From positions 1,302,001 through 1,366,000 of the forward strand of contig NZ_CP019067.1 of assembly GCF_001989615.1 (NCBI RefSeq): 64,000 nt of DNA. The letters run 5' to 3'. The stretch is from Halorientalis sp. IM1011. Lineage in GTDB: Archaea; Halobacteriota; Halobacteria; Halobacteriales; Haloarculaceae. Each line of letters opens with the position of its first letter. Position 1 is the first letter of the stretch. The notes under the pieces are model-generated. The model was not told the DNA's origin. It was given only the letters and a program-made list of their open reading frames with translations, and did no database searches. This document shows positions 32,320 through 41,427 of the stretch, piece after piece. The translations under genes were made by a program, and so were the position numbers.

Positions 32320-35238
32320 TTAGTCGTCACTCTGGGCCATCCACCAGTCGTCGGCGTGTTCCGAGAGGTTCGTCGGCGAGCGCTCCTTGCCGAGGAACTC
32401 CTGTTTGGCCTCGTCGCTGTCGAATTCGGTGTCGAGCACGCGGTCTGCGATCCGGTCGACGTCGATGTCGTTGTCCTCGGAGGAGGACACCTTCACCGGA
32501 CTCGTGCCGTCCTCGCCGAACTCGAACTGGACGATGGTATCCGAGGTGTCCCGGACGGTGCCGTCGTACTGGGTCTCTAGCTCGGAGAGGGCGTTGATGA
32601 GCCGACGCTGGAGGTAACCGGACTTCGAGGTACGAACGGCCGTGTCGACCAGCCCCTCGCGGCCACCCATCGCGTGGAAGAAGAACTCCCGCGGGTTCAG
32701 GCCGCCCCGGTAAGAGTGTTCCACGAAGCCGTGGGCCTCCGCCGAGAGGTCGTCGGGCTTGTAGTGGCTGAGGGTGCGGTCCTCGTAGCCACGGTTGATC
32801 CGCTCGCCACGGACCGCCTGCTGGCCGACACAGCCGGCCATCTGGGTCAGGTTCAGCATCGACCCACGCGCACCGGACTCGGCCATGACCACGGCGGGGT
32901 TGTCGTCGTCGAAGTGCTCTTCGGCGATGTCACCCGCACTGTCACGGGCCTTCCCCAGCGTCTGCATGATCTTCATCTCCAGGGTCTCGTCGACGGTGCG
33001 GCCGGGCAGCGATTCGAGTTCGCCCCGATCGTAGGTGTCGATGAGTTCCTGGACGCGGGCGTAGGCGTTCTCGATCGCCTCGTCGATCTGCTCTTCGGCC
33101 GCCGGCGAGATCGATTCGTCGTCGATCCCGATCGAGAACCCGAAGTGCATGATCGAGCGCATCGCCAGGGAGGCGACCTCGTTGACGAAGATCCGTGCGC
33201 GGGTCTTCGAGTACACCTTGGCGATGGTGTCGACGATCTCCCCGCCGAACGCGCCGACCGCGTCCTCGTCGATCGTCCCCTCGACGAGCTGGCCCTCCTC
33301 GATGACGACGTCGTCGCCGGCCGAGGAGACGAACTCCAGATTGAGTTCGTCGGGCAGCAGCTCCGAGAACACCGTCCGGCCGGTCCAGTACTCGTTGCCG
33401 GCCTCGTCGGTACCGTCGGGTTCGGGCAGTTCGTCGATCCGGGTCGCCCGGAGCAGGTCCAGCGCCTGGGTCTCGTTGAACTGCGGGTTCTGGTTGGTCA
33501 GCAGGTAGGTCCCGCTGATGTGGTCCTGGATCGCCCCGATGATGTTCTCACCGAACCGCGGCGAGAGCATCTGTTCCTGCACGCGCATCAGGACGCGGGC
33601 CTCCGCACGGGCCTCCTCGTTCTGGAGGGCGTGCATGTTCATCTCGTCGCCGTCGAAGTCCGCGTTGTACGGCGGGCACACCGTCGTGTTCAGCCGGAAC
33701 GTCTTGTACGGCATCACGACGACCTCGTGTGCCATGATCGACATCCGGTGCAGCGACGGCTGCCGGTTGAAGATGATGATGTCCCCGTCGACCAGGTGTC
33801 GGGAGACTTCCCACTCGGGTTCGACCTTCTCCGCCAGTTCCTCGCAGTTCTTCTCGGTCACCTTGAGGCGACGGCCGTCCGGCCGTTTGACGTAGTTCGC
33901 GCCCGGATGGGCTTCCGGTCCGTTGGAGACGTAGCGCCGTGCCTCCTCCAGGTTGCGCTCGTTGACGTTCATCGTCTGGGTCATCTCGGTCGCGACCCGG
34001 TCGGGCACACCGACCTCGTTCAGTGAGAGGGTCGGGTCCGGCGAGATCACCGTACGAGCCGAGAAGTTGACCCGCTTCCCGGACAGCGAGCCGCGGAAGC
34101 GACCCTCCTTGCCCTTCAGCCGCTGGGAGAGGGTCTTGAGCGGCCGGCCGGAACGGTGTCGGGCCGGCGGCGTCCCGCTGATCTCGTTGTCCATGAAGGT
34201 GGTGACGTGGTACTGGAGCAGTTCCCAGAGGTCCTCGATGATCAGCTGGGGGGCACCGGCCTCGCGGTTCTCCATGAACCGCTGGTTGATCCGGATGATG
34301 TCGACCAGCTTGTGCGTGAGGTCGTCCTCGGAGCGCTGGCCGTTGTCCAGCGTGATCGAGGGCCGGGCCGTGACCGGCGGTACCGGCAACACGGTGAGGA
34401 TCATCCACTCGGGCCGGGAGCGCTCGGCGTTGATGCCGAGCACCTCGATGTCCTCGTCCGGGATGGCCTCGAACCAGTCCCGGATGTCGGAGGGCATCAG
34501 CTTGTTCATGTCCTCCTCGGTGAGGTCCACGTCCAGCGCGCGCTCGATTGCCTTGCGGTCCTCCTCGCGCGGGCGGAACTCGCCGGAGAGGATCTCCTGG
34601 ATCCGGCTCTGGTCGATCCCGGTGTCGTCGGCGAGTTCGACCGGGGAGGTCCCGCGGTCGTCCTCGTCGTCGGGATCCGGTTCCATCGCTTCCGCGATCA
34701 GGTCCGGGTACTCGGCGGAGAGGACCTGCTGGACCTCGTAGTAGGTCGTCGGCTTCTCGTGGTTGATGTCGTACTGCTGTTCGCCGCAGAACGGGCAGTG
34801 GTCCTTCTTGCGGGCCTGCCGGATGGCGGCCTTGGTCACGTCGTTGAGGTCGTTTCCGAGTTCGCGAGTGCGGCGGAGTCGGCTCGTGAACTCCTCGCGT
34901 TCCTCGTCGTTGAGACAGAGCCGCGAACACTCACGACAGGTCCCGCGCAGGAGCCGCCGGATGAGCTTCGCGAAGCCCACGTGGATGACGGGGGCCGCGA
35001 GTTCGATGTGGCCGAAGTGGCCGTTACAGGACCCGGAGTGTTTCCCGCAGGTCTTACACTCCAGTCCGGGGTCGATCACGCCGAGTCGCGGGTCCATCAG
35101 GCCCATGTCGATGGGGAACCCGTCGTCGTCGTAGGTGTCGGCCGTGATGACCTTCGTGGCGCTCATGTCCCGATACTCCTCGGGGTCCATCAGCCCGAAG
35201 CTGAGTTCGCCGATCTCTTTGGGTGCGTGCTGGCTCAT
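32320..35238 (-). CDS. rpoA1: DNA-directed RNA polymerase subunit A'
   Basis: 972 residues. The absolutely conserved active-site loop NADFDGDEMNMH binds the catalytic Mg. The N-terminal zinc sites CKTCGKHSGSCNGHFGH and the CRECSRLC / CPFCGEQQ region are present. A ~50-residue acidic stretch DPDDEDDRGTSPVELADDTG in the clamp region is typical of haloarchaea. Its start codon shares one base with the stop of rpoB1 (TAATG). Subunit A' with A'' forms the full bacterial beta' equivalent. Confidence 0.98.
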   Translation of the reverse strand: MSQHAPKEIGELSFGLMDPEEYRDMSATKVITADTYDDDGFPIDMGLMDPRLGVIDPGLECKTCGKHSGSCNGHFGHIELAAPVIHVGFAKLIRRLLRGTCRECSRLCLNDEEREEFTSRLRRTRELGNDLNDVTKAAIRQARKKDHCPFCGEQQYDINHEKPTTYYEVQQVLSAEYPDLIAEAMEPDPDDEDDRGTSPVELADDTGIDQSRIQEILSGEFRPREEDRKAIERALDVDLTEEDMNKLMPSDIRDWFEAIPDEDIEVLGINAERSRPEWMILTVLPVPPVTARPSITLDNGQRSEDDLTHKLVDIIRINQRFMENREAGAPQLIIEDLWELLQYHVTTFMDNEISGTPPARHRSGRPLKTLSQRLKGKEGRFRGSLSGKRVNFSARTVISPDPTLSLNEVGVPDRVATEMTQTMNVNERNLEEARRYVSNGPEAHPGANYVKRPDGRRLKVTEKNCEELAEKVEPEWEVSRHLVDGDIIIFNRQPSLHRMSIMAHEVVVMPYKTFRLNTTVCPPYNADFDGDEMNMHALQNEEARAEARVLMRVQEQMLSPRFGENIIGAIQDHISGTYLLTNQNPQFNETQALDLLRATRIDELPEPDGTDEAGNEYWTGRTVFSELLPDELNLEFVSSAGDDVVIEEGQLVEGTIDEDAVGAFGGEIVDTIAKVYSKTRARIFVNEVASLAMRSIMHFGFSIGIDDESISPAAEEQIDEAIENAYARVQELIDTYDRGELESLPGRTVDETLEMKIMQTLGKARDSAGDIAEEHFDDDNPAVVMAESGARGSMLNLTQMAGCVGQQAVRGERINRGYEDRTLSHYKPDDLSAEAHGFVEHSYRGGLNPREFFFHAMGGREGLVDTAVRTSKSGYLQRRLINALSELETQYDGTVRDTSDTIVQFEFGEDGTSPVKVSSSEDNDIDVDRIADRVLDTEFDSDEAKQEFLGKERSPTNLSEHADDWWMAQSDD

Positions 35239-37064
35239 TAGACTGCGTCCTCCAGTTCGATCCGGGGTGCGATCCCGAGCGCTTTCATCTCGTCGAGCAG
35301 GAGCTTGAACGCGTAGGACATCTCGATCTCGTGGATGTCCGTCTCCTCCTCACAGTTGGGACAGTAGACGCGGCGTTGCTCGACGTTCTCGACCGCGGCC
35401 ATGCCACACTCGGCACAGACGTAGATCCACTCGCGGTCGGACTCGTCGAGCAGGCGCTCCTTCAGCGTCATGGCCGCGCCGTGCCCGATGAACACGTCCC
35501 GTTCCATCTCACCGATACGCAGGCCACCCTCGCGGGCACGCCCTTCGGTGGGCTGGCGGGTCAGCACCTGCACCGGCCCGCGCGAACGGGCGTGCAGCTT
35601 GTTCGAGACCATGTGGTAGAGCTTCTGGTAGAAGATCGTCCCGACGAAGATGTCGGCCTCGATCTGTTCCCCGGTGACGCCCGAATACATGATCTCCTTG
35701 CCGCTGGACTGGAAGCCGTGCTCCTCCAGCGAGTCGCGGAGTTCCTCCTCGTCCTCGCCGGTGAAGGGCGTCCCGTCGACGCGGCGTCCTTCGAGGGAGC
35801 CGACCTTGCCGCCCAGCATCTCCAGCACGTGGCCCACCGTCATCCGCGAGGGCAGGGCGTGCGGGTTGAGGATCAGGTCCGGCACGACGCCCTCCTCGGT
35901 GAAGGGCATGTCCTCCTGGGGTGCGATGTGGCCCACCACACCCTTCTGGCCGTGGCGGCTGGCGAACTTGTCCCCGAGTTCGGGGATCCGCTCGTCGCGC
36001 ACCTTGACCTTCGAGAGCTTCGAGCCGTCCTCACCTTCCATGAGCGTGACGGTGTCGACCACACCACTTTCGCCGGAGCGCATCGTGACAGAGGTCTCCC
36101 GGCGTTTCTGGGGTGAGAGGCCGCCCATGTCGTCCGGTTCTTCCAAAAATCGGGGTGGGGAGGTCTTCCCCAGCAGGACGTCGTTCTCGCCGACCTCGGT
36201 CTCGGGGTTGACGAGACCGTCCTCGTCGAGGTGGGTGTACGCTTCCTCGCCGCGGGCCCCGCGCACGTCGTCGTCGGGGACCTCGAAGCGGTCCTCCTGG
36301 CCGCCGGGGTAGCGGCGTTCCTCGCCCTCGTAGGTCCGGAAGAAATGGGAGCGCGCGAGCGCCCGATCGACCGAGCCACCGTTGAGCACGAGTGCGTCCT
36401 CGATGTTGAACCCCTCGTAGCTCATCACGGCGACGACGAAGTTCTGGGCCGCCGGTCGGTCGTCGTACCCGATCTGCTCGGTGGTCTGGGTCTTGACCAT
36501 CGAGAGCTGCGGGTAGTGCAGGAGGTGCTGGCGCGTGTCCGGGCGAATCCGGTAGTTCGCGCTCGGCAGTCCCAGCGACTGCTTGATCATCCCCGACCCC
36601 ATCGTAATCCGGGGACTGGCGTTGTGTTCCGGGTACGGGATCATCCCCGCACCGATCCCGAAGATCAGCTGCGGGTCGACTTCGAGGTGCGTGTGGTCCT
36701 CGGTCACGTCGTCCTCGTCGACGGCGACGAGGATGTCCTCTTCCTCCTCGGCGTCGATGAACTCGACGTAGCCCCGGTCGACCAGTTCGTCGAACTCCAG
36801 TTCGCCGGCCTTGACCGCGGCGACCTCCTCCTCGGAGATGAGGGGCTCACCGTCCTCGACGACGATCAGCGGGCGGCGCGCCCGGCCGGCGTCGGCGTTG
36901 ACGATGACCTCGTCGGTGCGATCCTTCACCGAGACGTTGACCATCTCGCTGACGTCGCCCCGTCGTCGGGCCTGTCGGATGTCTTCTGCGAGCTTCTCCG
37001 GTTCGGGATGTGTCCCGACCAGACTGCCGTTGACGTATACTTTGGCGTCTCTTCCCTGACTCAT
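35238..37064 (-). CDS. rpoB1: DNA-directed RNA polymerase subunit B'
   Basis: 608 residues, the C-terminal half of the second-largest subunit. Key segments are [37 protein letters not shown] (switch region) and [21 protein letters not shown] zinc-binding [22 protein letters not shown] lies near the C-terminus. It begins three bases after the stop of rpoB2. Splitting of B into B' and B'' is normal for haloarchaea and methanogens. Confidence 0.98.
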   Translation of the reverse strand: MSQGRDAKVYVNGSLVGTHPEPEKLAEDIRQARRRGDVSEMVNVSVKDRTDEVIVNADAGRARRPLIVVEDGEPLISEEEVAAVKAGELEFDELVDRGYVEFIDAEEEEDILVAVDEDDVTEDHTHLEVDPQLIFGIGAGMIPYPEHNASPRITMGSGMIKQSLGLPSANYRIRPDTRQHLLHYPQLSMVKTQTTEQIGYDDRPAAQNFVVAVMSYEGFNIEDALVLNGGSVDRALARSHFFRTYEGEERRYPGGQEDRFEVPDDDVRGARGEEAYTHLDEDGLVNPETEVGENDVLLGKTSPPRFLEEPDDMGGLSPQKRRETSVTMRSGESGVVDTVTLMEGEDGSKLSKVKVRDERIPELGDKFASRHGQKGVVGHIAPQEDMPFTEEGVVPDLILNPHALPSRMTVGHVLEMLGGKVGSLEGRRVDGTPFTGEDEEELRDSLEEHGFQSSGKEIMYSGVTGEQIEADIFVGTIFYQKLYHMVSNKLHARSRGPVQVLTRQPTEGRAREGGLRIGEMERDVFIGHGAAMTLKERLLDESDREWIYVCAECGMAAVENVEQRRVYCPNCEEETDIHEIEMSYAFKLLLDEMKALGIAPRIELEDAV

Positions 37065-37067
37065 GTG

Positions 37068-38636
37068 TTAGTCGTCCGCTGGCTGCTGCTGATCGATGGA
37101 CTCGATGCCCGGGATTCCGGAGACGCCCATCGACGCGAGTTCGTGTTTCAGTTCCTGTTCGTCCTCGATGTTCTGTGACAGCTCCATCGCCTGCGCGAAG
37201 TTCTTCACCAGCCCACAGTTGGGGCCCTCCGGCGTCTCGGAGGGACAGATCCGCCCCCACTGGGTCGCGTGCAGGTCACGCGCCTCGAAGTGGGGCTGAC
37301 TGCGCGAGAGCGGCGAGCGGAGACGGCGCAGGTGGGAGAGAACCCCCATGTAGTCCGTCCGGTCCACGAGCTGGGACACACCGGAGCGGCCGCCCACCCA
37401 GTTGCCCGTCGCGATCGGGTGTTCCAGCCGCTCGGTCAGCACGTCCGAGCGCACGACCGTCGACACCGACAGCTGCCGGTTGCGCATGTTCGCGCGTTCG
37501 AGCTGGTACTTCACGTCCCGTGCCAGCTTGTTCAGCGCCGTCCGGAACAGGTCCTTCATCAGGTCGCCGCTGACCTTGAGGCGCTTGTTGGCGTAGTGGT
37601 CCTTGTCGTCGGATTCACGGCGGCCCAGCGCAAGCTCGAAGCAGGCCTCGGCCATCCGGCAGAGGTAGTACGCCTTGTTGATCCGGACCTCCTCCTCGTC
37701 GACCCCGTCCTCGTGGAGGTGCGGGAGCAGGTACCGGTCGATGACGTAGTTCGCGCGCTTGAGCTGGTAGTTCTTGCCCTGGCCGGAGGCGACGCGTTTC
37801 CCGAGCGTCTCGATTGCCTCCTCGGTCGTCTGGACCTCGGCGGCCTCCAGATTTTCGAGCATGAACTTCACGATCTCGGGGTCGTCGCTGACCCGGTGGA
37901 CGATCTCCTCGTCAGACTCCAGGCCGAGCGCGCGCACGAGCGTGACGAAGTTGATGCTCCCCGAGACCGACGGGAACGAGACTTCGAGGATGCCGTCGCG
38001 GGTCCGCTCACAGAGCACGAGGGCGCGGTAGCCACGGCGCTGGGAGAAGGTCTTGGCGACCTGGATCTCGTCGCCGTACTTGGTGTCGTACTCCGCGAGG
38101 ATCTTGTTGGGTGCGAGGTCCTCGCTGGTCATCAGGACTCGCTCGGACCCGTTGACACAGAAGTAGCCACCGGGGTCGGCGGGGTCCTCGCCGATGTCGA
38201 TCAGTTCGTTGTCGGTGAACCCGGAGATGTTACACTTGTTCGACCCGACCATGATCGGCATGCGGCCGATCTTGGTCTCGGTCTGGTCGACGACGTGTTC
38301 CTCTTCTTCCTTCCCGCCCTTGATGATCCGCATCTCCATGAACACCGGCGCAGCGTAGGTGATGTTCCGGAGGCGGGCTTCCTGCGGGTAGAGCAGTTCC
38401 TCGGAGCCGTCGGCCTCCCGAACGCGGGGCGTGACGACGCGCACGTCGCCGAGTTCGACGTAGACGGGCTCTTCGCCCTCCTTGTCGCCGATGTCGGTCT
38501 CGATCGTCTCTTTCTCGTCGACCACTTCCTGCATTCCCCGGTCGAGGAACGCGTTGAACGAGCGGAAGTGGTGTTCTGCGAGCCGTTCCCTCGAAAAGTA
38601 CTCGCGCGAAATCGCGCGTCTGTCGTCCATCCTCAT
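37068..38636 (-). CDS. rpoB2: DNA-directed RNA polymerase subunit B''
   Basis: 522 residues, N-terminal half of the second-largest subunit. DRRAISREYFSRERLAEHHF begins the protein; later come SERVLMTSEDLAPNKIL, the fork-loop region SHLRRLRSPLSRSQPHFEARDLH and GRICPSETPEGPNCGLVKN. The ATG at 38636 directly abuts the rpoH stop codon. A second ATG at 38630 is possible, so the first two residues are uncertain. Confidence 0.98.
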   Translation of the reverse strand: MRMDDRRAISREYFSRERLAEHHFRSFNAFLDRGMQEVVDEKETIETDIGDKEGEEPVYVELGDVRVVTPRVREADGSEELLYPQEARLRNITYAAPVFMEMRIIKGGKEEEEHVVDQTETKIGRMPIMVGSNKCNISGFTDNELIDIGEDPADPGGYFCVNGSERVLMTSEDLAPNKILAEYDTKYGDEIQVAKTFSQRRGYRALVLCERTRDGILEVSFPSVSGSINFVTLVRALGLESDEEIVHRVSDDPEIVKFMLENLEAAEVQTTEEAIETLGKRVASGQGKNYQLKRANYVIDRYLLPHLHEDGVDEEEVRINKAYYLCRMAEACFELALGRRESDDKDHYANKRLKVSGDLMKDLFRTALNKLARDVKYQLERANMRNRQLSVSTVVRSDVLTERLEHPIATGNWVGGRSGVSQLVDRTDYMGVLSHLRRLRSPLSRSQPHFEARDLHATQWGRICPSETPEGPNCGLVKNFAQAMELSQNIEDEQELKHELASMGVSGIPGIESIDQQQPADD

Positions 38637-38864
38637 TTATTCCACCACGAGCCGGTATACGACCGCCTGATCCGTCGTGCGGGAGTCGCGGACGATCTCG
38701 ATGACGTCGCCCACGTCGGCCTCGTCGGGGAGGGCCGGATCCGCACGCTTGATCTTCGGCAGGTCTGTTCGATCGATGTTGTACTCCTGAAGCACGTCCT
38801 CGAGGTCCTCGTCGTCGAGAACGTTGTGTTCCGGTACGAGTTCGTGTTCGCTTACGTCTACCAT
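38637..38864 (-). CDS. rpoH: DNA-directed RNA polymerase subunit H
   Basis: 75 residues, the usual archaeal length, equivalent to the C-terminal domain of eukaryotic Rpb5. Motifs include [24 protein letters not shown] and the end [11 protein letters not shown]. It is the first gene of the polymerase operon. A CTTAAAT box at about 38930-38936 on the minus strand would give a leader of about 40 bases. Confidence 0.96.
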   Translation of the reverse strand: MVDVSEHELVPEHNVLDDEDLEDVLQEYNIDRTDLPKIKRADPALPDEADVGDVIEIVRDSRTTDQAVVYRLVVE

Positions 38865-39181
38865 GTGTGGCCTGGCTGGCTGGAGAAGGTTGCTGTCACG
38901 AGATACTACAGCGTCCTTGCGCCGCAGGCCATTTAAGACTTGTCAAAACCCGCCGAGCGGCGCTACGCGACCCCCGTTGCCGGGGACGAGACAGGCGTGT
39001 TCACCAGACAGTACGAGAACTGCGCACATAGGAGTTTGGGTTACTGGGTCCCATTGACACGCCCGACGGTCGCGTCGGCGGGTCGAAATCGGCGGGGGAC
39101 AGTGGGTCGTGGGAACGGGTGACGACGCGGGTCGCATTGGAAAGTCTTAATACTGCCACCCGGATACGATGAGATGCGTTC
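38865..39181. other. Divergent promoter region between rpoH and tRNA-Asp
   Basis: 317 bases without a gene. It contains the rpoH TATA box near 38933 and, at the other end, TCTTAATA at about 39146-39153, about 30 bases before the tRNA-Asp 5' end. A perfect CCGACG/CGTCGG dyad lies around 39063-39078. Nothing else is recognisable. Confidence 0.6.
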
Positions 39182-39254
39182 GCCCGGATGGTGTAGTGGC
39201 CCATCATACGACCCTGTCACGGTCGTGACGCGGGTTCAAATCCCGCTCCGGGCG
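39182..39254 (+). tRNA. tRNA-Asp (anticodon GTC)
   Basis: A 73-nt cloverleaf. The acceptor stem GCCCGGA pairs with TCCGGGC, discriminator G. The anticodon stem CGACC/GGTCG encloses CTGTCAC with anticodon GTC, and the T arm contains GGGTTCAAATCCC. CCA is not encoded. The last 23 bases of the gene together with the three following bases are repeated exactly at 39361-39386, a sign of past integration into this gene. Confidence 0.95.
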
Positions 39255-39386
39255 CTTTCTGCCGACGCCAATTCGTGAGCGACCGCGTTAGCGGTCCGAA
39301 CATCGGCGTCGGCGAAAGGTCCAACGAGATTTGAAGCAGGGAACAGCTTTGCTGTGACCGGGGTTCAAATCCCGCTCCGGGCGCTT
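39232..39386. repeat. Duplicated 3' end of tRNA-Asp flanking a 103-base remnant
   Basis: The 26-bp sequence beginning GGGTTCAAATCCCGCT and ending GGGCGCTT occurs at 39232-39257 (end of the tRNA gene) and again at 39361-39386. Such direct repeats arise when a tyrosine-integrase element inserts into a tRNA gene (attL/attR). Only 103 bases, with a GCCGACGCC/GGCGTCGGC dyad, remain between them, so this looks like the scar of a deleted element or a site reused several times. Confidence 0.65.
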
Positions 39387-39461
39387 CTACTGCGAACAAC
39401 TCGCCGAGAACCGCGCAGCGGTACGAGAATTGAAATCGGAGACCGAAGCAACCGCTACCGG

Positions 39462-39875
39462 ATGGGGAACACGAAAGACACGGGAGACACGACAGAGGCG
39501 AGAATCATCCACGCGCTGATCGCTCGGGGATACAGCGTCTCGATCCCGTTCGGGGACAACGACAGCTACGACCTGATCGTAGATGCGGAGTCGACGCTCT
39601 ACCGAGTCCAGTGCAAAACGGGGTGGCGCGAAGACGGCCGCGTTCGGTTCAAAACGGCCAGCAAGACGACCGTCGACGGTGACACTGTGGCGAGGGACTA
39701 CGGCGATTCCGTCGACGCGTTCGCCGTCCGATGTAAGGACACCAACCAGCTGTACTGGGTACCGGAATCGAAAGCGGGGCGAAAGAACACCTATCTCAGA
39801 GTCGAGGAAGCGGATATCGATCATCCGAGCGTCAACGATGCCGCGTCGTTCAGGTTCGAGTCCGCGCTCCCGTGA
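39462..39875 (+). CDS. PD-(D/E)XK nuclease-like protein (PDDEXK_5 type)
   Basis: 137 residues from the ATG at 39462. The nuclease core is visible: Glu in GDTTEARIIHALIARGYSV, then DNDSYDLIVD with the metal-binding Asp, and YRVQCKTGW with the QxK version of the (D/E)xK motif. The fold matches group-I-intron-associated PD-(D/E)XK endonucleases and related archaeal proteins. It lies 75 bases after the duplicated tRNA-Asp 3' end, so it is probably cargo left by an integrated element. Whether it cuts DNA alone, repairs, or defends is not shown by the sequence. Confidence 0.75.
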   Translation: MGNTKDTGDTTEARIIHALIARGYSVSIPFGDNDSYDLIVDAESTLYRVQCKTGWREDGRVRFKTASKTTVDGDTVARDYGDSVDAFAVRCKDTNQLYWVPESKAGRKNTYLRVEEADIDHPSVNDAASFRFESALP

Positions 39876-39970
39876 CGGAGAGAAGGCAGCCGTCGTCGAG
39901 CACCTACCACGGTTCCCACGACTGAGAACGCGGGCCAAAGGGTATTGTGGCGGGGGCTGCTACTGCGGGT

Positions 39971-40627
39971 ATGAGCAGCCGAGACGACGCGCCCCGGGAG
40001 ATGCCCAAGGCGCTGGTCGAGGACTACCTCGAACAGGAGGCGGGGACGCGTGCGTTTCTCGACGATCTGCAGAAACTGGCCGCCGAGGGGCGACGGGCGA
40101 CGGTCCGCGATCGGTTGCGGGAGTTCGCCGAGCACTCCCAGGGAGCCTTCTTCGCCGTCGCGTTGAGCCTGGGTGGGTCGGCGCAGTTCTTCGCGGACGT
40201 GGAGGCCCAGATGGACGTCGAGACAGGTGGGAAGCTCCGGGATCTGAAGGAGACCTACGGGAACCTGGCCGACGAGTTCAGCATCGTCCGCTCGGAGCAG
40301 ACCAAGGACCGACACAACCCGGTGACGAGCCTGAGCACCGCGACGACCTACCAGAGCGACGAGGAGGTGCCGCTGGTCGAGTACACGCCGCTGTCGGGGG
40401 AGATGGAACTGTACGAGGGCCGGGAGTCGCCGGAGGAGATTTTGCAGGTCGCTCACTTCATGGTGCGGGCGACGACCGACGCGCTGGACGTGGCGCTGGA
40501 GAACGATCAACCCGTGAACACCGAGGAGTTGAGTGCGCTGATCGACCGCCGTGAGGAGTTGGAGTCGGAGCTGGGGGCACTCAGGGATCAGATCGACGAG
40601 TTACGGCGGACGCCGGTGGACGAGTAG
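39971..40627 (+). CDS. Conserved-looking helical protein with C-terminal coiled coil
   Basis: 218 residues from MSSRDDAPREMP at 39971. Family not recognised. It is acidic and mostly helical, begins with a short amphipathic region (MPKALVEDYLEQEAGTRAFL), and ends with a clear heptad coiled coil (LSALIDRREELESELGALRD, QIDELRR). No membrane segment, metal site or enzyme motif is seen. GC-rich codon use fits the core genome. It lies upstream of the hairpin-rich repeat region at 40631-40969. Confidence 0.7.
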   Translation: MSSRDDAPREMPKALVEDYLEQEAGTRAFLDDLQKLAAEGRRATVRDRLREFAEHSQGAFFAVALSLGGSAQFFADVEAQMDVETGGKLRDLKETYGNLADEFSIVRSEQTKDRHNPVTSLSTATTYQSDEEVPLVEYTPLSGEMELYEGRESPEEILQVAHFMVRATTDALDVALENDQPVNTEELSALIDRREELESELGALRDQIDELRRTPVDE

Positions 40628-40630
40628 CGG

Positions 40631-40969
40631 GCGATCCGAACGGAGTGAGGATCGCCGACTGAGCGAGCGGTGACGAATGGAGCCGCGAGTAGGGAGATTC
40701 GAGCGGAGCGACGAATCTCCGGACGTGCGAACGGGCGCTCCGCGCCCGTGAGCAGCGGGCGGTCGAGCGAAGCGAGGACGACCGAAGGGAGTCCTCGAAA
40801 CGCGAACGGACGGAGTCCGTGAGCGGTACGAAGTGAGCCGTGAGCAGGGAGATTCGACCGAAGGGAGAATCTCCGAACGAGCGAACGGCGAGAGCGAGAC
40901 TCGACTGGAAGGAGAGTCTCGAAACGCGAACGGACGGAGTCCGTGAGCGGTACGAAGTGAGCCGTGAGC
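40631..40969. repeat. Hairpin-rich spacer with an exact 52-bp direct repeat
   Basis: The 444-base spacer 40628-41071 has no gene. It contains hairpins with a shared loop type GAnCGnAGnGA: 40631-40637/40649-40655, 40693-40701/40712-40720, 40848-40855/40867-40874 and 40896-40902/40914-40920. Stems differ in sequence but are perfect. A 52-bp block beginning CTCGAAACGCGAACGG and ending GAGCCGTGAGC is exactly duplicated at 40794-40845 and 40918-40969. The structure suggests repeats spread by copying of loop motifs, not a coding remnant. Confidence 0.75.
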
Positions 40970-41071
40970 GTCGGGGTCGACCGGCGTCGTATCAGGCGGC
41001 CACGGTCCGGAGTCGAGGGAGATACAAGAGTTATATGTCGCGGGTGGGTACCACTGTGGAGACACCCCAGT

Positions 41072-41371
41072 ATGGACGAGCGACTCAGGAACCAAGTGGA
41101 GAAGGAGCGCCGGGATCTAACGATTCTGCGGGCGGTCATCGCGGAGGGGCCCATCGGGATCGTCAAGCTATCGGATCGGACGGACGTGCCGGAACACAAG
41201 GTGCGGTACTCGTTGCGGATGCTGGAAAACGACGAATTCATCGAGCCGACGCCGGAGGGGGCGGTGCCGGCCGACGACATCGGGGAGCGACTGGCGCAGG
41301 TCAACGAGGGGATCGACGACCTGATCGGTCGACTGGAACGGGTCCGTGACGACGACGTCGAGATGCCCTGA
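41072..41371 (+). CDS. Small winged-helix DNA-binding protein
   Basis: 99 residues from MDERLRNQVEKERRDL. A winged helix is visible in LTILRAVIAEGPIGIVKLSD and VPEHKVRYSLRMLENDEFIEP, followed by a C-terminal helix for dimerisation. This is a common haloarchaeal predicted transcription regulator. AGTTATATG about 40 bases before the ATG is a likely TATA box. It lies directly upstream of moxR on the same strand, but with its own likely promoter; regulation of the MoxR cluster is possible. Confidence 0.8.
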   Translation: MDERLRNQVEKERRDLTILRAVIAEGPIGIVKLSDRTDVPEHKVRYSLRMLENDEFIEPTPEGAVPADDIGERLAQVNEGIDDLIGRLERVRDDDVEMP

Positions 41372-41427
41372 CCCACGGGGACGGACCGAGCACGAACTTT
41401 CATGGGAGGGAGGTTACACGTATAGGC

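Noticed and set aside
30628-32580. Long open frame (about 650 codons) opposite nusA and rpoA''
   Set aside because: Shadow of the polymerase genes, with no start signal or family similarity. The same holds for other long antisense frames over 22.7-26.2, 32.7-34.0 and 45.6-48.0 kb.
39217-39399. Open frame across the tRNA-Asp 3' end on the minus strand
   Set aside because: It contains PGAGFEPRS and PGAGFEPASRP, the usual artefact of translating through tRNA T arms, here twice because of the duplication.
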